Positions 17,668 through 27,101 are shown, counted from the first letter of the stretch. The stretch is 64,000 nt of DNA from Paracoxiella cheracis (GCF_049348705.1 NZ_CP186485.1:868001-932000), one strand, 5' to 3'. The notes: a model not told the origin generated them from the sequence alone. Made by a program: numbers and translations.

Positions 17668-18506
17668 GCTGCTAACCGATAGTGTTGTACTTGACATAGA
17701 TCGATAAAATTCATTAAAAGACGCTCACCCTCAGGTGTTAAAATAGATTCAGGGTGAAATTGAATGCCGTAACAAGGATAGTGTTTATGTTTAATTGCCA
17801 TGATTAAACCATTTTCATTCGATGCGCGCCATGGAGAGCGAAGCGAAGGCGCGTATTCCGCGGTAGGCTCGGATTTTTTGCCGAGCGTAAGCGACTGCAA
17901 AAAATCTTTACGAGCCGTCAAGTCATTTGAGAGCCCGTGCGTAGTCGAGCCGTGAGGTCGCGGAGCGCGGGCGACGAGGACGTCCGCGGCTATTTAAGTT
18001 GTCGCGTATTGCGAGTCGATTATTGACAGGGATGGCAATAATCTATCACGAGCATCGCGACACGCTTGTTCTGCTTCTATGTGTAATTCTTTAGGCAAGC
18101 TTTCTTTTTCTACAATTAACGAATGATAGCGTCCTGCTTTGAAAGGCAACGACATATCATCAAATAAATGATCACGATAATGGAAAATAAACCCGGGTTT
18201 ACCATGAACAATTTCATTAGCTTGAATAACATTTCCACCAAAAGCCGTTGCAATAGCTTGATGTCCTAAGCAAACACCTAATATTGGCAATGAAGGTGAT
18301 AGTTTTTGAATTAACTCAACACAAATACCAGCATCTTCGGGTCGACCAGGGCCAGGTGATAAAATAATACCTTTGGGGTTTAACGCGCGTACTTGATCCA
18401 CTGTGACTTTATCATTTCGAAAAACACGAACATCAGGGTAACGCTCAGCGATACCTTGGTATAAGTTATATGTAAAGCTATCGTAGTTATCGATGATAAT
18501 AATCAT
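17661..18506 (-). pseudogene. trpG: Anthranilate synthase glutamine amidotransferase subunit, interrupted
   Basis: The N-terminal part has the class I amidotransferase landmarks, including the nucleophile in GVCLGHQAI and GRYHSLIVEK. The frame is cut by an antisense 249-bp element at 17820-18068. It resumes as NENGLIMAIKHKHYP and YGIQFHPES, which carries the catalytic His and Glu. Excision gives a 198-residue protein, the normal length, with IEAENENGLIMA at the join. In the present state the catalytic Cys and His/Glu are on separate fragments, so the ammonia-donating activity should be absent. The ATG overlaps the trpE stop by 4 bp. Confidence 0.93.
17820..18068 (+). mobile_element. 249-bp structured element, copy 4 (in trpG)
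   Basis: Antisense to trpG. The plus-strand flanks are CCATTTTCATT and TTCTGCTTC, with no target duplication. Excising 249 bp restores GCA GAA AAT GAA AAT GGT on the coding strand. Confidence 0.93.
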
Positions 18507-20224
18507 AACATCCCACCTTCTGCCGTTTTAATCGCTGTCATGATGCTGCGTGCTTTATGACGCGTTTCTTGTGCTTCGGCAGTTGGATTTGAGTCATAAA
18601 CAACGCCACCACCAGCGCGAATTTTTGCGACGCCATTTTTAATGACGGCTGTGCGAATAGCAATGCAAGTATCTAAGTTATCTTCGCGATCAAGGGCGAC
18701 GATAGCACCACCGTATACACCACGACGCGAGTTTTCCAATTCGTCAATAATTTCCATCGCACGAATTTTTGGTGCACCACTTAATGTGCCTGCAGGAAAT
18801 GTTGCTTTTAATACATCCAAGGCATCGAATTTTTCAGCAATCGCACCTTGAACTGTAGAAGCAATATGCATCAAGTGTGAAAAATTAACAGTGTGAGGTT
18901 GCTCGGTAACTTTTACAGTGCCAGCTTTTGAAACAGCGCCGACATCGTTTCTTGCTAAATCGACTAACATCATATGTTCGGCTATTTCTTTGTGATCATT
19001 CATTAATTCTTCAGCTACAGTTTCATCATCCACTTCTATTTCTATATTTCTCGGTCTTGTTCCTGCAAGTGGTGTGGATTCAATGATGTGATTATCAAGC
19101 GTGTCGCGATGCTCGTGATAGATTATTGCCATCCCTGTCAATAATCGACTCGCAATACGCGACAACTTAAATAGCCGCGGACGTCCTCGTCGCCCGCGCT
19201 CCGCGACCTCACGGCTCGACTACGCACGGGCTCTCAAATGACTTGACGGCTCGTAAAGATTTTTTGCAGTCGCTTACGCTCGGCAAAAAATCCGAGCCTA
19301 CCGCGGAATACGCGCCTTCGCTTCGCTCTCCATGGCGCGCATCGGAAGGCTTACAATTTTTTCAGGCGAGGCACCTACAATCGTTATATCATTATTTTGA
19401 ATGTAAAAGTGGTAGGGCGAAGGGCTGATTTTTTTTAATGCGCGATAAATTGCAAATGTGTTGCCGTTATATTTTTTCGTAAAGGTTCTTGAAGGCACAA
19501 CTTGGAATATATCACCCTTAGTAATATAAGTTTTAGCTTTCTTAACAATCTCGCTGTAGGCTTCGTCGGATAAATCCGCCTCAAAATTTTCATCATCGTT
19601 AATTGCATTAATAGAAGATTGAGCCGGTGAATGATTTTTTAATTGTTGAATCATTTCATTAATAGCATTCATCCCTTTTTTAAAGCAGCTTTTTAAATCG
19701 TTTTCAATGGTGATGACTTTCGCCACAATAACTTTTGAGGTTTTAGGATCAAAGGTAATGCTGGAACCATAAAATGTCAGGCTGATGTCGGGTATGTTGT
19801 CTTCATTAGGATGACGATCAGGAATATTTTCAATTAGGCGTATGGCATCATAGCTCATATAACCAACGGCACCGCCTGTCAACGCAAGTAGGGAGTTGGT
19901 ATCGAGACAGTCTATTTTGTCGCGTAGTATGCGTAATGCGTTGAAAGGATCATCGGTTCGGGTTTCTCGTTGACCTTCGAGTTCAATACAAATATCGTGT
20001 CCTAGAGCGCTGAATTCAGCGATTGGGTCTAATCCAATGAACGAGTAAGGTTTCGCTGTACGCGGTGAGAACTCAAGGATGGCCGCTTTAGAAGCTCCTT
20101 GGCGAAGATTCTGGAAGGCTTGTGTTGGTGTTAGCAGGTCACCATAGATTTCCTGATAAACGACCACGCGTGTTGCCCGTCTTCCCGCGCTAACAAATTG
20201 ATCATAGGTTGTTTTACTGAGCAT
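18503..20224 (-). pseudogene. trpE: Anthranilate synthase component I, interrupted
   Basis: From the ATG at 20224 (MLSKTTYDQF) the protein shows GGAVGYMSYD, YHFYIQ and GASPEKIVS, then breaks at a sense-oriented 249-bp element (19096-19344). It resumes with STPLAGTRPRN and continues through the chorismate-binding core to the stop at 18503. Excision gives 490 residues, the normal size. The insertion lies in the middle of the active-site domain, so neither half should work. TrpE makes anthranilate from chorismate. As the promoter-proximal gene it may also exert polarity on the rest of the operon. Confidence 0.94.
19096..19344 (-). mobile_element. 249-bp structured element, copy 5 (in trpE)
   Basis: Same orientation as trpE. 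The coding-strand flanks are GTAAGCCTTC and ATAATCACATC; removal of 249 bp keeps the frame (AGC CTT CAT AAT CAC). It is opposite in orientation to copies 3 and 4 in the same operon, so orientation is not constrained. Confidence 0.93.
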
Positions 20225-20242
20225 TGAGTTACCCCTAAACTT

Positions 20243-20283
20243 TGTACTGATGAAACAGTACACAATTTCACGGTTCGTGTCAA
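20243..20283 (-). promoter_or_regulatory. trp promoter with TrpR-like operator over the -10 box
   Basis: On the minus strand TTGACA (20283-20278), a 17-bp spacer and TACTGT (20260-20255) form a good sigma-70 promoter. Overlapping the -10 is a 20-bp palindrome (20243-20262) with 7-bp arms TGTACTG/CAGTACA. It fits the known TrpR operator spacing and the TGTACT...AGTACA half-sites. It lies 19 bp upstream of the trpE ATG. There is no room for a leader peptide or attenuator, so repression by TrpR is the likely control. No trpR gene is in the window. Confidence 0.72.
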
Positions 20284-20388
20284 TAAGCGGTAAAGTCGCT
20301 CCCAGCAAGGGCTTGCGGGCGATGATCGACTTTTGGCATGGACTATAATAGTATATGTGCTGTCTTAAGGCTGATTAATGGTAAAAAT

Positions 20389-21039
20389 ATGAGAGATATC
20401 AAGCACATACTTCTCGACCTCGACGGCACGCTAACCGACCCCAAAGAGGGTATCACCAAGTCGGTTCAGTATGCTCTCGAGCAATTGGATGTCGAGCCCC
20501 CCCCTATGGACGATCTGGAGTGGACAATAGGACCGCCCCTCACCGTCGCGTTCGAAAAATTACTGGGTACCAAAGATAAGCAGAAAATCCAACAGGCGAT
20601 CGACTTTTATCGTGAGCGTTATGTGGAGCGGTGTGCTATTGAAAATAAACCTTACGATGGCATCGAAGATACCCTGCAATTGTTAAAAGATCATGGGTTC
20701 GAATTGTATTTGGCTACCTCTAAACCTTGGTCCTATGCTGGTAAAATTTTAGAGCACTTCGATTTGCACCATTATTTTGACGGTATTCATGGTTCTGAGC
20801 TCGATGGCACTCGAGATTATAAAGAAGATTTAATCGAGTATATTCTTGAACAACGTAAATTACAGAATGAAAAAACCCTCATGATTGGCGACCGCTTTTA
20901 CGATATTCAAGGCGCAAAACACAACAAAGTCCGTTCCGTGGGCGTGACGTATGGGTATGGATCTCTAGAAGAAATTCAGGAAGCCGATCCGGATGCGATC
21001 TGTCATGACCATCGACACATTATTGAAATTGTCCGTTAA
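20389..21039 (+). CDS. HAD-family phosphatase, phosphoglycolate phosphatase-like
   Basis: A 216-residue haloacid dehalogenase-fold protein from the ATG at 20389 (MRDIKHILLDLDGTLTD). Motif I is DLDGT (nucleophile near D10), motif II is LATSKPWSYA, and motif IV is MIGDRFYDIQGAKHN. The alpha-helical cap after motif I is of the Gph/PPase type. The substrate is not predictable. It is divergent from trpE, with about 165 bp between the two starts holding the trp promoter. Confidence 0.85.
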   Translation: MRDIKHILLDLDGTLTDPKEGITKSVQYALEQLDVEPPPMDDLEWTIGPPLTVAFEKLLGTKDKQKIQQAIDFYRERYVERCAIENKPYDGIEDTLQLLKDHGFELYLATSKPWSYAGKILEHFDLHHYFDGIHGSELDGTRDYKEDLIEYILEQRKLQNEKTLMIGDRFYDIQGAKHNKVRSVGVTYGYGSLEEIQEADPDAICHDHRHIIEIVR

Positions 21040-21100
21040 CTAGCCGACCATTCTTGCCACAAGCCACTGAATGTATTGCCAATTTTTGCTAAAAAAAATA

Positions 21101-21128
21101 TTTACTCTTTCTACAAAAGGTATATACT
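21101..21128 (+). promoter_or_regulatory. Sigma-70-like promoter for a 14-codon ORF
   Basis: TTTACT and TATACT are separated by 16 bp, upstream of a GGAG ribosome site and a tiny lysine-rich frame. The match is moderate. Confidence 0.45.
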
Positions 21129-21181
21129 CCAAGAGTGAACTGCGCGGTTCTTTGTCCTTTAACTTTTTGGAGTTTACGAAG

Positions 21182-21226
21182 ATGGCAAAGAAAAGAGAAA
21201 GTGAAGGTGGCAAAAAGAAAAAATAA
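21182..21226 (+). CDS. 14-residue lysine-rich micropeptide
   Basis: The frame encodes MAKKRESEGGKKKK. A TTGGAGTTTACGAAG ribosome site lies at proper distance from the ATG, a promoter-like pair lies upstream (21101-21128), and a strong terminator follows 26 bp after the stop. Together these form a self-contained transcription unit about 150 bp long. The composition (half Lys/Arg) resembles nucleic-acid-binding tails, as does that of the next gene. The length is below what composition tests can judge, so translation is an inference from the signals around it. Confidence 0.45.
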   Translation: MAKKRESEGGKKKK

Positions 21227-21251
21227 GTTGCCACGTAATTGAGTTTTATGG

Positions 21252-21279
21252 GGGAGCATCAACCGGTGCTCCCTTTTTT
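21252..21279 (+). terminator. Rho-independent terminator
   Basis: Stem GGGAGCA (21252-21258) pairs with TGCTCCC (21267-21273) across an 8-nt loop, followed by TTTTTT. It closes the micropeptide unit. Confidence 0.85.
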
Positions 21280-21306
21280 GATTTTATTAATAAAAGGAAC
21301 AAAAGC

Positions 21307-21495
21307 ATGAAATTGAAAAATTTTGTTGTATGTGCACTTGCAGCTATGTTAATTGGTGGCGGAATGTTTGCTACAACTGAAGCGCTAGCTGCTAGCCACT
21401 CAACTAAATCTACGATGCATTCAAAAAAACACGCAAAAAAATCAAAGAAACATTCTAAAAAATGTAAGAAAAATTGTAAGGCATCTAAGAAATAA
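21307..21495 (+). CDS. Small exported Lys/His-rich protein
   Basis: A 62-residue protein with a clear signal peptide (residues 1-28, cleavage near ALAA) and a mature part made almost wholly of Lys, Ser, His and two Cys (for example KKHAKKSKKHSKKCKK). A GGAACAAAAGC ribosome region precedes the ATG. The mature peptide is about 33 residues and strongly basic. It could bind nucleic acid, lipid A or metal (His/Cys). I recognise no family, though small highly basic proteins are common in Coxiella-type genomes. Confidence 0.65.
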   Translation: MKLKNFVVCALAAMLIGGGMFATTEALAASHSTKSTMHSKKHAKKSKKHSKKCKKNCKASKK

Positions 21496-21506
21496 GTGGG
21501 TTAAAT

Positions 21507-21535
21507 CCGGTCGCATGAAAATTTCTTGTGACCGG
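21507..21535 (+). terminator. Probable terminator after the Lys-rich protein
   Basis: CCGGTCGCA (21507-21515) pairs with TGTGACCGG (21527-21535) with one mismatch, then TGTTTAC. The T-run is weak. Confidence 0.5.
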
Positions 21536-21538
21536 TGT

Positions 21539-22255
21539 TTACTTCGGATTCGGATTATAAATAAACCACGTCAAATCAGGCCATTTATGGCTTAGTTTTA
21601 AGTAAGTTTCTCGTGAAGGCAATGATTTTTGGAAATGCATATAATCTTTGGGTTCTTTCCAATCGCCACCCCATGCCCAACCATATTTTTTGAATGTTTT
21701 TACAACAATGCTATTTGGCATGATCATACCCGTGCAAACGATTTTACGATTTAAGTATTTATTGCCTTTCCATGATGAAATGGGATTTTGAATAAAATTA
21801 ACATCGATGGCTCGGCCATAAGCATGTTCAGAATAAACATGTTGCTGGCCAGTAATAGGACGACAATCGAATGCCTCTGTATGATCTTTATCGATTGGAA
21901 AACGGCGTTGATAAACAGTTTTAAAAATCGCGAGCACTTGTTTTGCAAATTTGCGATTCACAATTAATTCACCCTCGTTAACGTGCGGCGTGCCGTGGTA
22001 GTCCCAATAAGAGTAGGTCACCAATGTTAAATGTCGGGGTGGGATGGGGCAGGTAGGACCCCACACTCCCTTTGTCATCAACAGCACCTGGCGTTGAACA
22101 GATAAGGGCTTTATGCTGCCCTGAAAATGACTAAACAGATAGTAATTAGCAGGGTGCCTGTGTGTCTTCGCCGTGAAGTAGATGAGCAGCACAGCAGCAG
22201 CGGCTAAGAAGCAGGCGGCTAAACTCCAGAGGGTATTTTTAGAAAGTATTTTCAT
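21539..22255 (-). CDS. M15-family D-alanyl-D-alanine carboxypeptidase-like protein
   Basis: A 238-residue protein with one N-terminal membrane anchor (residues 12-28). The zinc-binding signature of the M15 family is in SEHAYGRAIDVN (His and Asp ligands) and DYMHF (third His). It should trim peptidoglycan peptides in the periplasm. It is convergent with the Lys-rich protein gene and has no close partner in an operon. Confidence 0.82.
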   Translation of the reverse strand: MKILSKNTLWSLAACFLAAAAVLLIYFTAKTHRHPANYYLFSHFQGSIKPLSVQRQVLLMTKGVWGPTCPIPPRHLTLVTYSYWDYHGTPHVNEGELIVNRKFAKQVLAIFKTVYQRRFPIDKDHTEAFDCRPITGQQHVYSEHAYGRAIDVNFIQNPISSWKGNKYLNRKIVCTGMIMPNSIVVKTFKKYGWAWGGDWKEPKDYMHFQKSLPSRETYLKLSHKWPDLTWFIYNPNPK

Positions 22256-22330
22256 TTATTATCAAGTGTTATAAAGGGCGTCTCTCGAAAACATGAACCC
22301 CCGTTCTTTGCCACAATCGAAATCGATAAA

Positions 22331-22525
22331 ATGTTTTATGTTTTTAAAACGATTTCCATAGGGGCCCTAAATATTTTGTTCATTATAATGGCAATTCTAC
22401 CTGAAATCTCTGTAAGAAAATACTTAAGGCGCTATCCTCTGGAGAATAGCCCTGTTGGTAATTTCAAAGGTGCTGATCTATATTTATTATACGTTGTTCT
22501 TGAAGCAAAGGGGGCATTGCAATGA
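22331..22525 (+). CDS. Possible small membrane protein, weakly supported
   Basis: A 64-codon frame with one hydrophobic N-terminal segment (ALNILFIIMAILPE). Its TGA overlaps the ATG of the next gene by 4 bp, a usual sign of coupling. There is no strong ribosome site and no recognisable family, so it may be chance. Confidence 0.3.
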   Translation: MFYVFKTISIGALNILFIIMAILPEISVRKYLRRYPLENSPVGNFKGADLYLLYVVLEAKGALQ

Positions 22526-22776
22526 AATACCTTTGTTCTATTTTGTTCCTTGCATTGTTGTTGCCGTTTGGTTTTGCACAGGCGGTGAATAGTAAAAACA
22601 ATTCTAAAGAAAATGTCCATAAAACTTGTGTCTATAAATACTTAGATTGTAGAGACCGATGTGAGTATATTCAGGATCAGACTCAAATTACAGCGTGCAA
22701 GGCACAATGTAATCGTCAATACAGTTGTCGACCAAAGAAGGTGAGACTGCCAACTCATAATCCGCTGGAAGATTAA
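22522..22776 (+). CDS. Small secreted Cys-rich protein
   Basis: An 84-residue protein with a signal peptide (cleavage after GFAQA) and six Cys in the mature part, arranged as CVYKYLDCRDRC and CKAQCNRQYSC, suggesting three disulfides in the periplasm or outside the cell. AAAGGGGG lies 7-14 bp before the ATG and fits a strong ribosome site. I recognise no family. Its stop overlaps the stop of the convergent mfd gene. Confidence 0.65.
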   Translation: MKYLCSILFLALLLPFGFAQAVNSKNNSKENVHKTCVYKYLDCRDRCEYIQDQTQITACKAQCNRQYSCRPKKVRLPTHNPLED

Positions 22777-25700
22777 ATCAAACTTTTTAATAGACTGCGT
22801 AATGTCATGAAGCGTTTCTCAGCCTCTTTAGGAGGTGCGATGAAGCGAAGTTTTTGGTTGTCTTGTAATTGATATTGAATCGGCTGTTGCTGCACTAATC
22901 GTGCTAATTTAGCGACATCAATATTAGGTTTTGCTGTGAAATGGATATAGCCAAAGTTGCTGCCCACTTCAATTTTATGAATGCCTAATTGGGTTGCTTG
23001 TAGGCGAATGTCGGCCATGTCAAACAAATGTTGCGCGGGTTCTGGCAATAAACCAAAACGGTCAATCATTTCTGATTTAAAATCGGCAATGGCTTGTTTG
23101 TCGGCGCAATGGGTTAATCTTTTGTAAAGTGTCAAACGGGTATGTACATCGGGAACGTAGGATGCCGGTAATAGTGCCGTTAAACCCAAATCAATTTCCG
23201 TGCCGCCGTGTAAGGGTTTATCTAATTCGGGCTCTTGACCCGCTTTTAATGCTTTTACCGCTTCTTCTAATAATTCAAGATACAACGAAAAACCCACTTC
23301 GTGAATATGACCGCTTTGCTCAACACCCAATAACTCACCAGCGCCGCGAATTTCTAAATCGTGAGTGGCAAGATTAAACCCGACGCCGAGTTCATCTAAT
23401 TGCGCAATGGCTTCGAGTCGTTTTTTAGCATCACGCGTTAATGCTTTTTGTGAAGGAGTGAGTAAATAGGCGTAGGCCTGATGGTGTGAACGCCCGACAC
23501 GACCACGCAATTGATGCAGTTGTGCAAGGCCGAAACGATCAGCACGATTAATAATGATGGTATTTGCAGTCGGAATATCGATGCCTGACTCAATAATGGT
23601 TGTACATACTAAAACGTTATATTTTTGGTGATAGAAATCTGTCATGACTTGTTCGAGTTCACGTTCTCGCATTTGTCCATGGGCAACGATAATTCTTGCT
23701 TCGGGTATAATTTTATGTAGTTTTTCTGCGGTTGCATTAATGGTAGCAACGTCGTTGTGTAAAAAATAAATTTGGCCTCCGCGCATTGTTTCGCGCAACA
23801 TCGCTTCGCGAATAAGAGCGGGATTATATTCATGCACAAATGTTTTTACCGACAAGCGTCGTGCGGGTGGTGTTGCAATGATGGATAAATCTCTGGTTCC
23901 CGATAAGGCCATGTTCATTGTGCGAGGGATTGGTGTTGCTGTTAGCGTGAGAATATCGACATGTGCGCGTAATGATTTAATCCGCTCTTTTTGGCGTACA
24001 CCAAAACGATGTTCCTCATCGACAATCAACAAGCCTAAATCTTTAAAGCGAATGCTCTCGCCGAGTAATTTATGTGTGCCGATAACAATATCGATTTTGC
24101 CAGCAGCCAGTGCGCTGATGATTTCATCGTGTTGCTTAGCAGAACGCAGTCGCGACATAGCGGCAATTTTAATGGGCCATTGTGCAAAGCGATCTTGAAA
24201 ATTATGCAAATGCTGTTCGGCCAACAAAGTTGTTGGCACTAATACCGCAACTTGTTTGCCAGCTTGTGCGGCAATAAAAGCGGCTTGCATCGCAACTTCT
24301 GTTTTACCAAAACCCACATCGCCGCACACCAATCGATCCATGCTGCGAGCGCGCGTCATATCGTGCAACACGTCTTGAATCGCGGTGTGTTGATCCGGTG
24401 TTTCTTCAAAAGGAAACTCACTGCGGAATTTTTCATAATCTTTGTCTGGTTTTTTAAATGCAAAACCCGGTGCTGCTTCGCGGCGACCATAAATATCGAG
24501 CAATTCTGCCGCCACATCGCGAACACGCTTTGCCGTTTTTTCTTTAATTTTATCCCACTGCTTGCTACCTAATTTTTGCAGTGGTGCGTGGTCTGCATCG
24601 GCGCCGGTGTAGCGACTAATGAGGTGTAATGAAGAAACGGGTACATAAATTTTATCGTTATCAGCATATTGCAGCGTCAAATATTCTGCTTCAAGGTCGC
24701 CTGTTTGAATGGTTTGTAATCCCACGTAGCGGCCGACACCGTGATTAATGTGAACCACCGGATCGCCAATATGTAATTCGGTCAGATTGCGTATCATAGC
24801 ACTCGGATCGAGTTTGCGTTCTTTTCGCAAGCGACGTTGCATGACTTGTTCGCCAAATAATTGCGACTCGGTAATGAGAGCAATTTTAGGGGAATTCAAT
24901 AATAAGCCGTGATCAATGGGCGCGACTGTAATGCCGATGCGACCTTGATGCGTTAAAAAAGCCTGCCAGCTATCGAACGTTGAAGGAGAAATATGAATTT
25001 CTTTCAGTTGTTCGAGCAAAATTTCACGCCGGCCTGTACTTTCTGCGCAGCATAAAACTTTTGCACTTGCATCTTCGAGATATTTTTTTAAGTAATGCTC
25101 TAAGGCGGAAAAAGGTGAAGCTGCTTTGTGGTCGACTAACAGTTTGGGGGGTGGTGCAGTATCAAAAGCAACACCATTTTTTTCGGGTAAAGTTTCTTGA
25201 TGAATTTTAATTTGATTAAACGGTTTAAAATGTTGAAATAGTTGCGTGGGTGAAAGAAATAATTCATCCGGTGCGCATAAAGGTCGAGTCACATCGTAGC
25301 GTAATTGTTCGTAGCGAAATTTTATTTCTTCCCAAAAATGATCGACGGCCGTTTGGGTGTCGCCCATTAATATTAACTGGCTGTTAGCCGGTAAATAATC
25401 GGTAACGTTTTCTGTGTGATCATAAAAAAGTGGCAAATAATATTCGATGCCCGGGGCAGATTCGGCGTTGCTAATATGTTGGTAAAGCGGTGCTTCTTGT
25501 GGGTTGCCTGAGAATTTTTCGCGCCAAGTTTGTCGGAAATGAGTGATCGCCTCTTCGGTTAGCGGATACTCTCGTGCCGGCAATAAGGCGATTTTTTCCA
25601 TTTTTTCGATAGAGCGTTGCGTTTCGGGCTCGAAGCTACGAATGCTTTCCACTTGATCATCGAATAATTCAATACGATAGGGCACTCGGCTGCCCATCGG

Positions 25701-26234
25701 AAAAATATCGATGATGGCGCCGCGCACCGCAAATTCACCGTGCTCCATCACCTGGCCAACTGAGCGATAACCGCTTTGAACGAGCTGATCGCGAATTTTA
25801 TCGAGATGAAATGCTTCACCTTGCGCTAACGCAAAAGCATTTGCTTCTAAATGTTGGCGTGGCAACAATCGATGCATGAGTGTGGGCAAAGCAGCAATGA
25901 CGATGCCGTTTTTTAATTTGGGTAAACGATAAAGCGTCAGCAATCGTTCAGAAATAATATCTTGATGCGGAGAAAAATGATCATAAGGCAACGTTTCCCA
26001 GTCGGGAAAATGGATGATGGTTGTGTCTGAGCCTCGTGAAAAAAAATCGAGCTCACGTTTCAAGCGCGCAGCCGAGTGCATGTCGGGGGTGACGAGCAAA
26101 ACCAACCCTTGGCTTTGTGCTACCAAGTTGCTGATGACTAGGCTAGCACTGCTACCGGATAAACCACTCCAATGGAGTTCATTGTCATTGTTTCGCGGTA
26201 GTGGCGGTTGTAACGGACTTACTTTCGACATCAT
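22773..26234 (-). CDS. mfd: Transcription-repair coupling factor
   Basis: 1153 residues from the ATG at 26234 (MMSKVSPL); an in-frame ATG at 26351 would add an unlike extension. Domains in order are a UvrB-homology module, the RNA-polymerase-interacting region (DPVVHINHGVGRYVGL), a superfamily 2 translocase with Walker A VCGDVGFGKTE and DEEH box LIVDEEHRFG, a second RecA domain with QLRGRVGRS, and a C-terminal TRCF domain. It removes stalled RNA polymerase at lesions and recruits UvrA. It looks intact. Confidence 0.97.
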   Translation of the reverse strand: MMSKVSPLQPPLPRNNDNELHWSGLSGSSASLVISNLVAQSQGLVLLVTPDMHSAARLKRELDFFSRGSDTTIIHFPDWETLPYDHFSPHQDIISERLLTLYRLPKLKNGIVIAALPTLMHRLLPRQHLEANAFALAQGEAFHLDKIRDQLVQSGYRSVGQVMEHGEFAVRGAIIDIFPMGSRVPYRIELFDDQVESIRSFEPETQRSIEKMEKIALLPAREYPLTEEAITHFRQTWREKFSGNPQEAPLYQHISNAESAPGIEYYLPLFYDHTENVTDYLPANSQLILMGDTQTAVDHFWEEIKFRYEQLRYDVTRPLCAPDELFLSPTQLFQHFKPFNQIKIHQETLPEKNGVAFDTAPPPKLLVDHKAASPFSALEHYLKKYLEDASAKVLCCAESTGRREILLEQLKEIHISPSTFDSWQAFLTHQGRIGITVAPIDHGLLLNSPKIALITESQLFGEQVMQRRLRKERKLDPSAMIRNLTELHIGDPVVHINHGVGRYVGLQTIQTGDLEAEYLTLQYADNDKIYVPVSSLHLISRYTGADADHAPLQKLGSKQWDKIKEKTAKRVRDVAAELLDIYGRREAAPGFAFKKPDKDYEKFRSEFPFEETPDQHTAIQDVLHDMTRARSMDRLVCGDVGFGKTEVAMQAAFIAAQAGKQVAVLVPTTLLAEQHLHNFQDRFAQWPIKIAAMSRLRSAKQHDEIISALAAGKIDIVIGTHKLLGESIRFKDLGLLIVDEEHRFGVRQKERIKSLRAHVDILTLTATPIPRTMNMALSGTRDLSIIATPPARRLSVKTFVHEYNPALIREAMLRETMRGGQIYFLHNDVATINATAEKLHKIIPEARIIVAHGQMRERELEQVMTDFYHQKYNVLVCTTIIESGIDIPTANTIIINRADRFGLAQLHQLRGRVGRSHHQAYAYLLTPSQKALTRDAKKRLEAIAQLDELGVGFNLATHDLEIRGAGELLGVEQSGHIHEVGFSLYLELLEEAVKALKAGQEPELDKPLHGGTEIDLGLTALLPASYVPDVHTRLTLYKRLTHCADKQAIADFKSEMIDRFGLLPEPAQHLFDMADIRLQATQLGIHKIEVGSNFGYIHFTAKPNIDVAKLARLVQQQPIQYQLQDNQKLRFIAPPKEAEKRFMTLRSLLKSLI

Positions 26235-26308
26235 TTCACAGTACTGATCATCATTTGGGGGTTGGTATTCTAAAACATAAGTTGGCCAGATGCACGGGTA
26301 ATAATTTG

Positions 26309-26483
26309 ACAGATTATGTAATAAATTACACAATTGATGCTGACTATTCAAGATTGATTAGGGAAAAACAGCTAAGTCAGGCTCAAATTAGTAGGCTAAT
26401 GCATGGGAAAATCAATCTATTTACGTATTGATAAATTGATTCTTATGCTCTCTCGAGTTGGGATTAATGTCACATTTAAATAG
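26309..26483 (+). pseudogene. Remnant of a HigA-like XRE antitoxin/regulator
   Basis: LIREKQLSQAQISRLMHGKIN followed, after a one-base shift, by IDKLILMLSRVGINVTFK matches the end of the HigA2-type (HTH_37) domain. The join needs removal of one T in TTTACGTATTGAT near 26427. The 5' part is absent or eroded. There is no toxin gene beside it. It occupies the space between mfd and the convergent phhB. Confidence 0.6.
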
Positions 26484-26497
26484 CGGCCTGGTAGATA

Positions 26498-27079
26498 TCA
26501 TCCTATCAATTGATCGACCTTTGCAGCACAAATAAAATCGTTTTCGGAGAGGCCTTTTATTGCATGTGTTGTAAAGCTAACGTTGCAACGATTATAGCTA
26601 ACGGTTAAATCGGGATGATGTTCTTCTTGATTGGCGATCCAGGCAACCGCATTGACAAAACTGATGGTGCGCAAGCGTGTCGCGATGCTCGTGATAGATT
26701 ATTGCCATCCCTGTCAATAATCGACTCGCAATACGCGACAACTTAAATAGCCGCGGACGTCCTCGTCGCCCGCGCTCCGCGACCTCACGGCTCGACTACG
26801 CACGGGCTCTCAAATGACTTGACGGCTCGTAAAGATTTTTTGCAGTCGCTTACGCTCGGCAAAAAATCCGAGCCTACCGCGGAATACGCGCCTTCGCTTC
26901 GCTCTCCATGGCGCGCATCGAAAGTAGTTTTTAAAATGAAACGTTTTTTGAATGGCGGTCGCTGTTTTGTCGAGCGCCCATTCGTTAAGTTGCGACAGCA
27001 AATCGTTTGCTTCTTTTTGTGTGAGTGGTGAGGCCCCACCTTCACACGGTTTGCATTTTTTCTCGCTTAGCTTTTCCAT
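26498..27079 (-). pseudogene. phhB: Pterin-4a-carbinolamine dehydratase, interrupted
   Basis: From the ATG at 27079 the frame gives GGASPLTQKEANDLL and TFHFKNYF, then a sense-oriented 249-bp element (26672-26920). It then resumes with RTISFVNAVAWIA and NQEEHHPDLTVSYN, the catalytic His-His-Pro motif. Excision gives exactly 110 residues, the family size, with a seamless FKNYF-RTISF join. The enzyme recycles the pterin cofactor of aromatic amino acid hydroxylases. In the present state the catalytic half is not translated from the native start. No hydroxylase gene is in the window. Confidence 0.94.
26672..26920 (-). mobile_element. 249-bp structured element, copy 6 (in phhB)
   Basis: Same orientation as phhB. 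The coding-strand flanks are AACTACTTT and CGCACCATC. Removing 249 bp restores AAC TAC TTT CGC ACC with no base gained or lost relative to the conserved protein. Confidence 0.95.
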
Positions 27080-27101
27080 TGCAAAAACTCCAATTAAAAA
27101 T

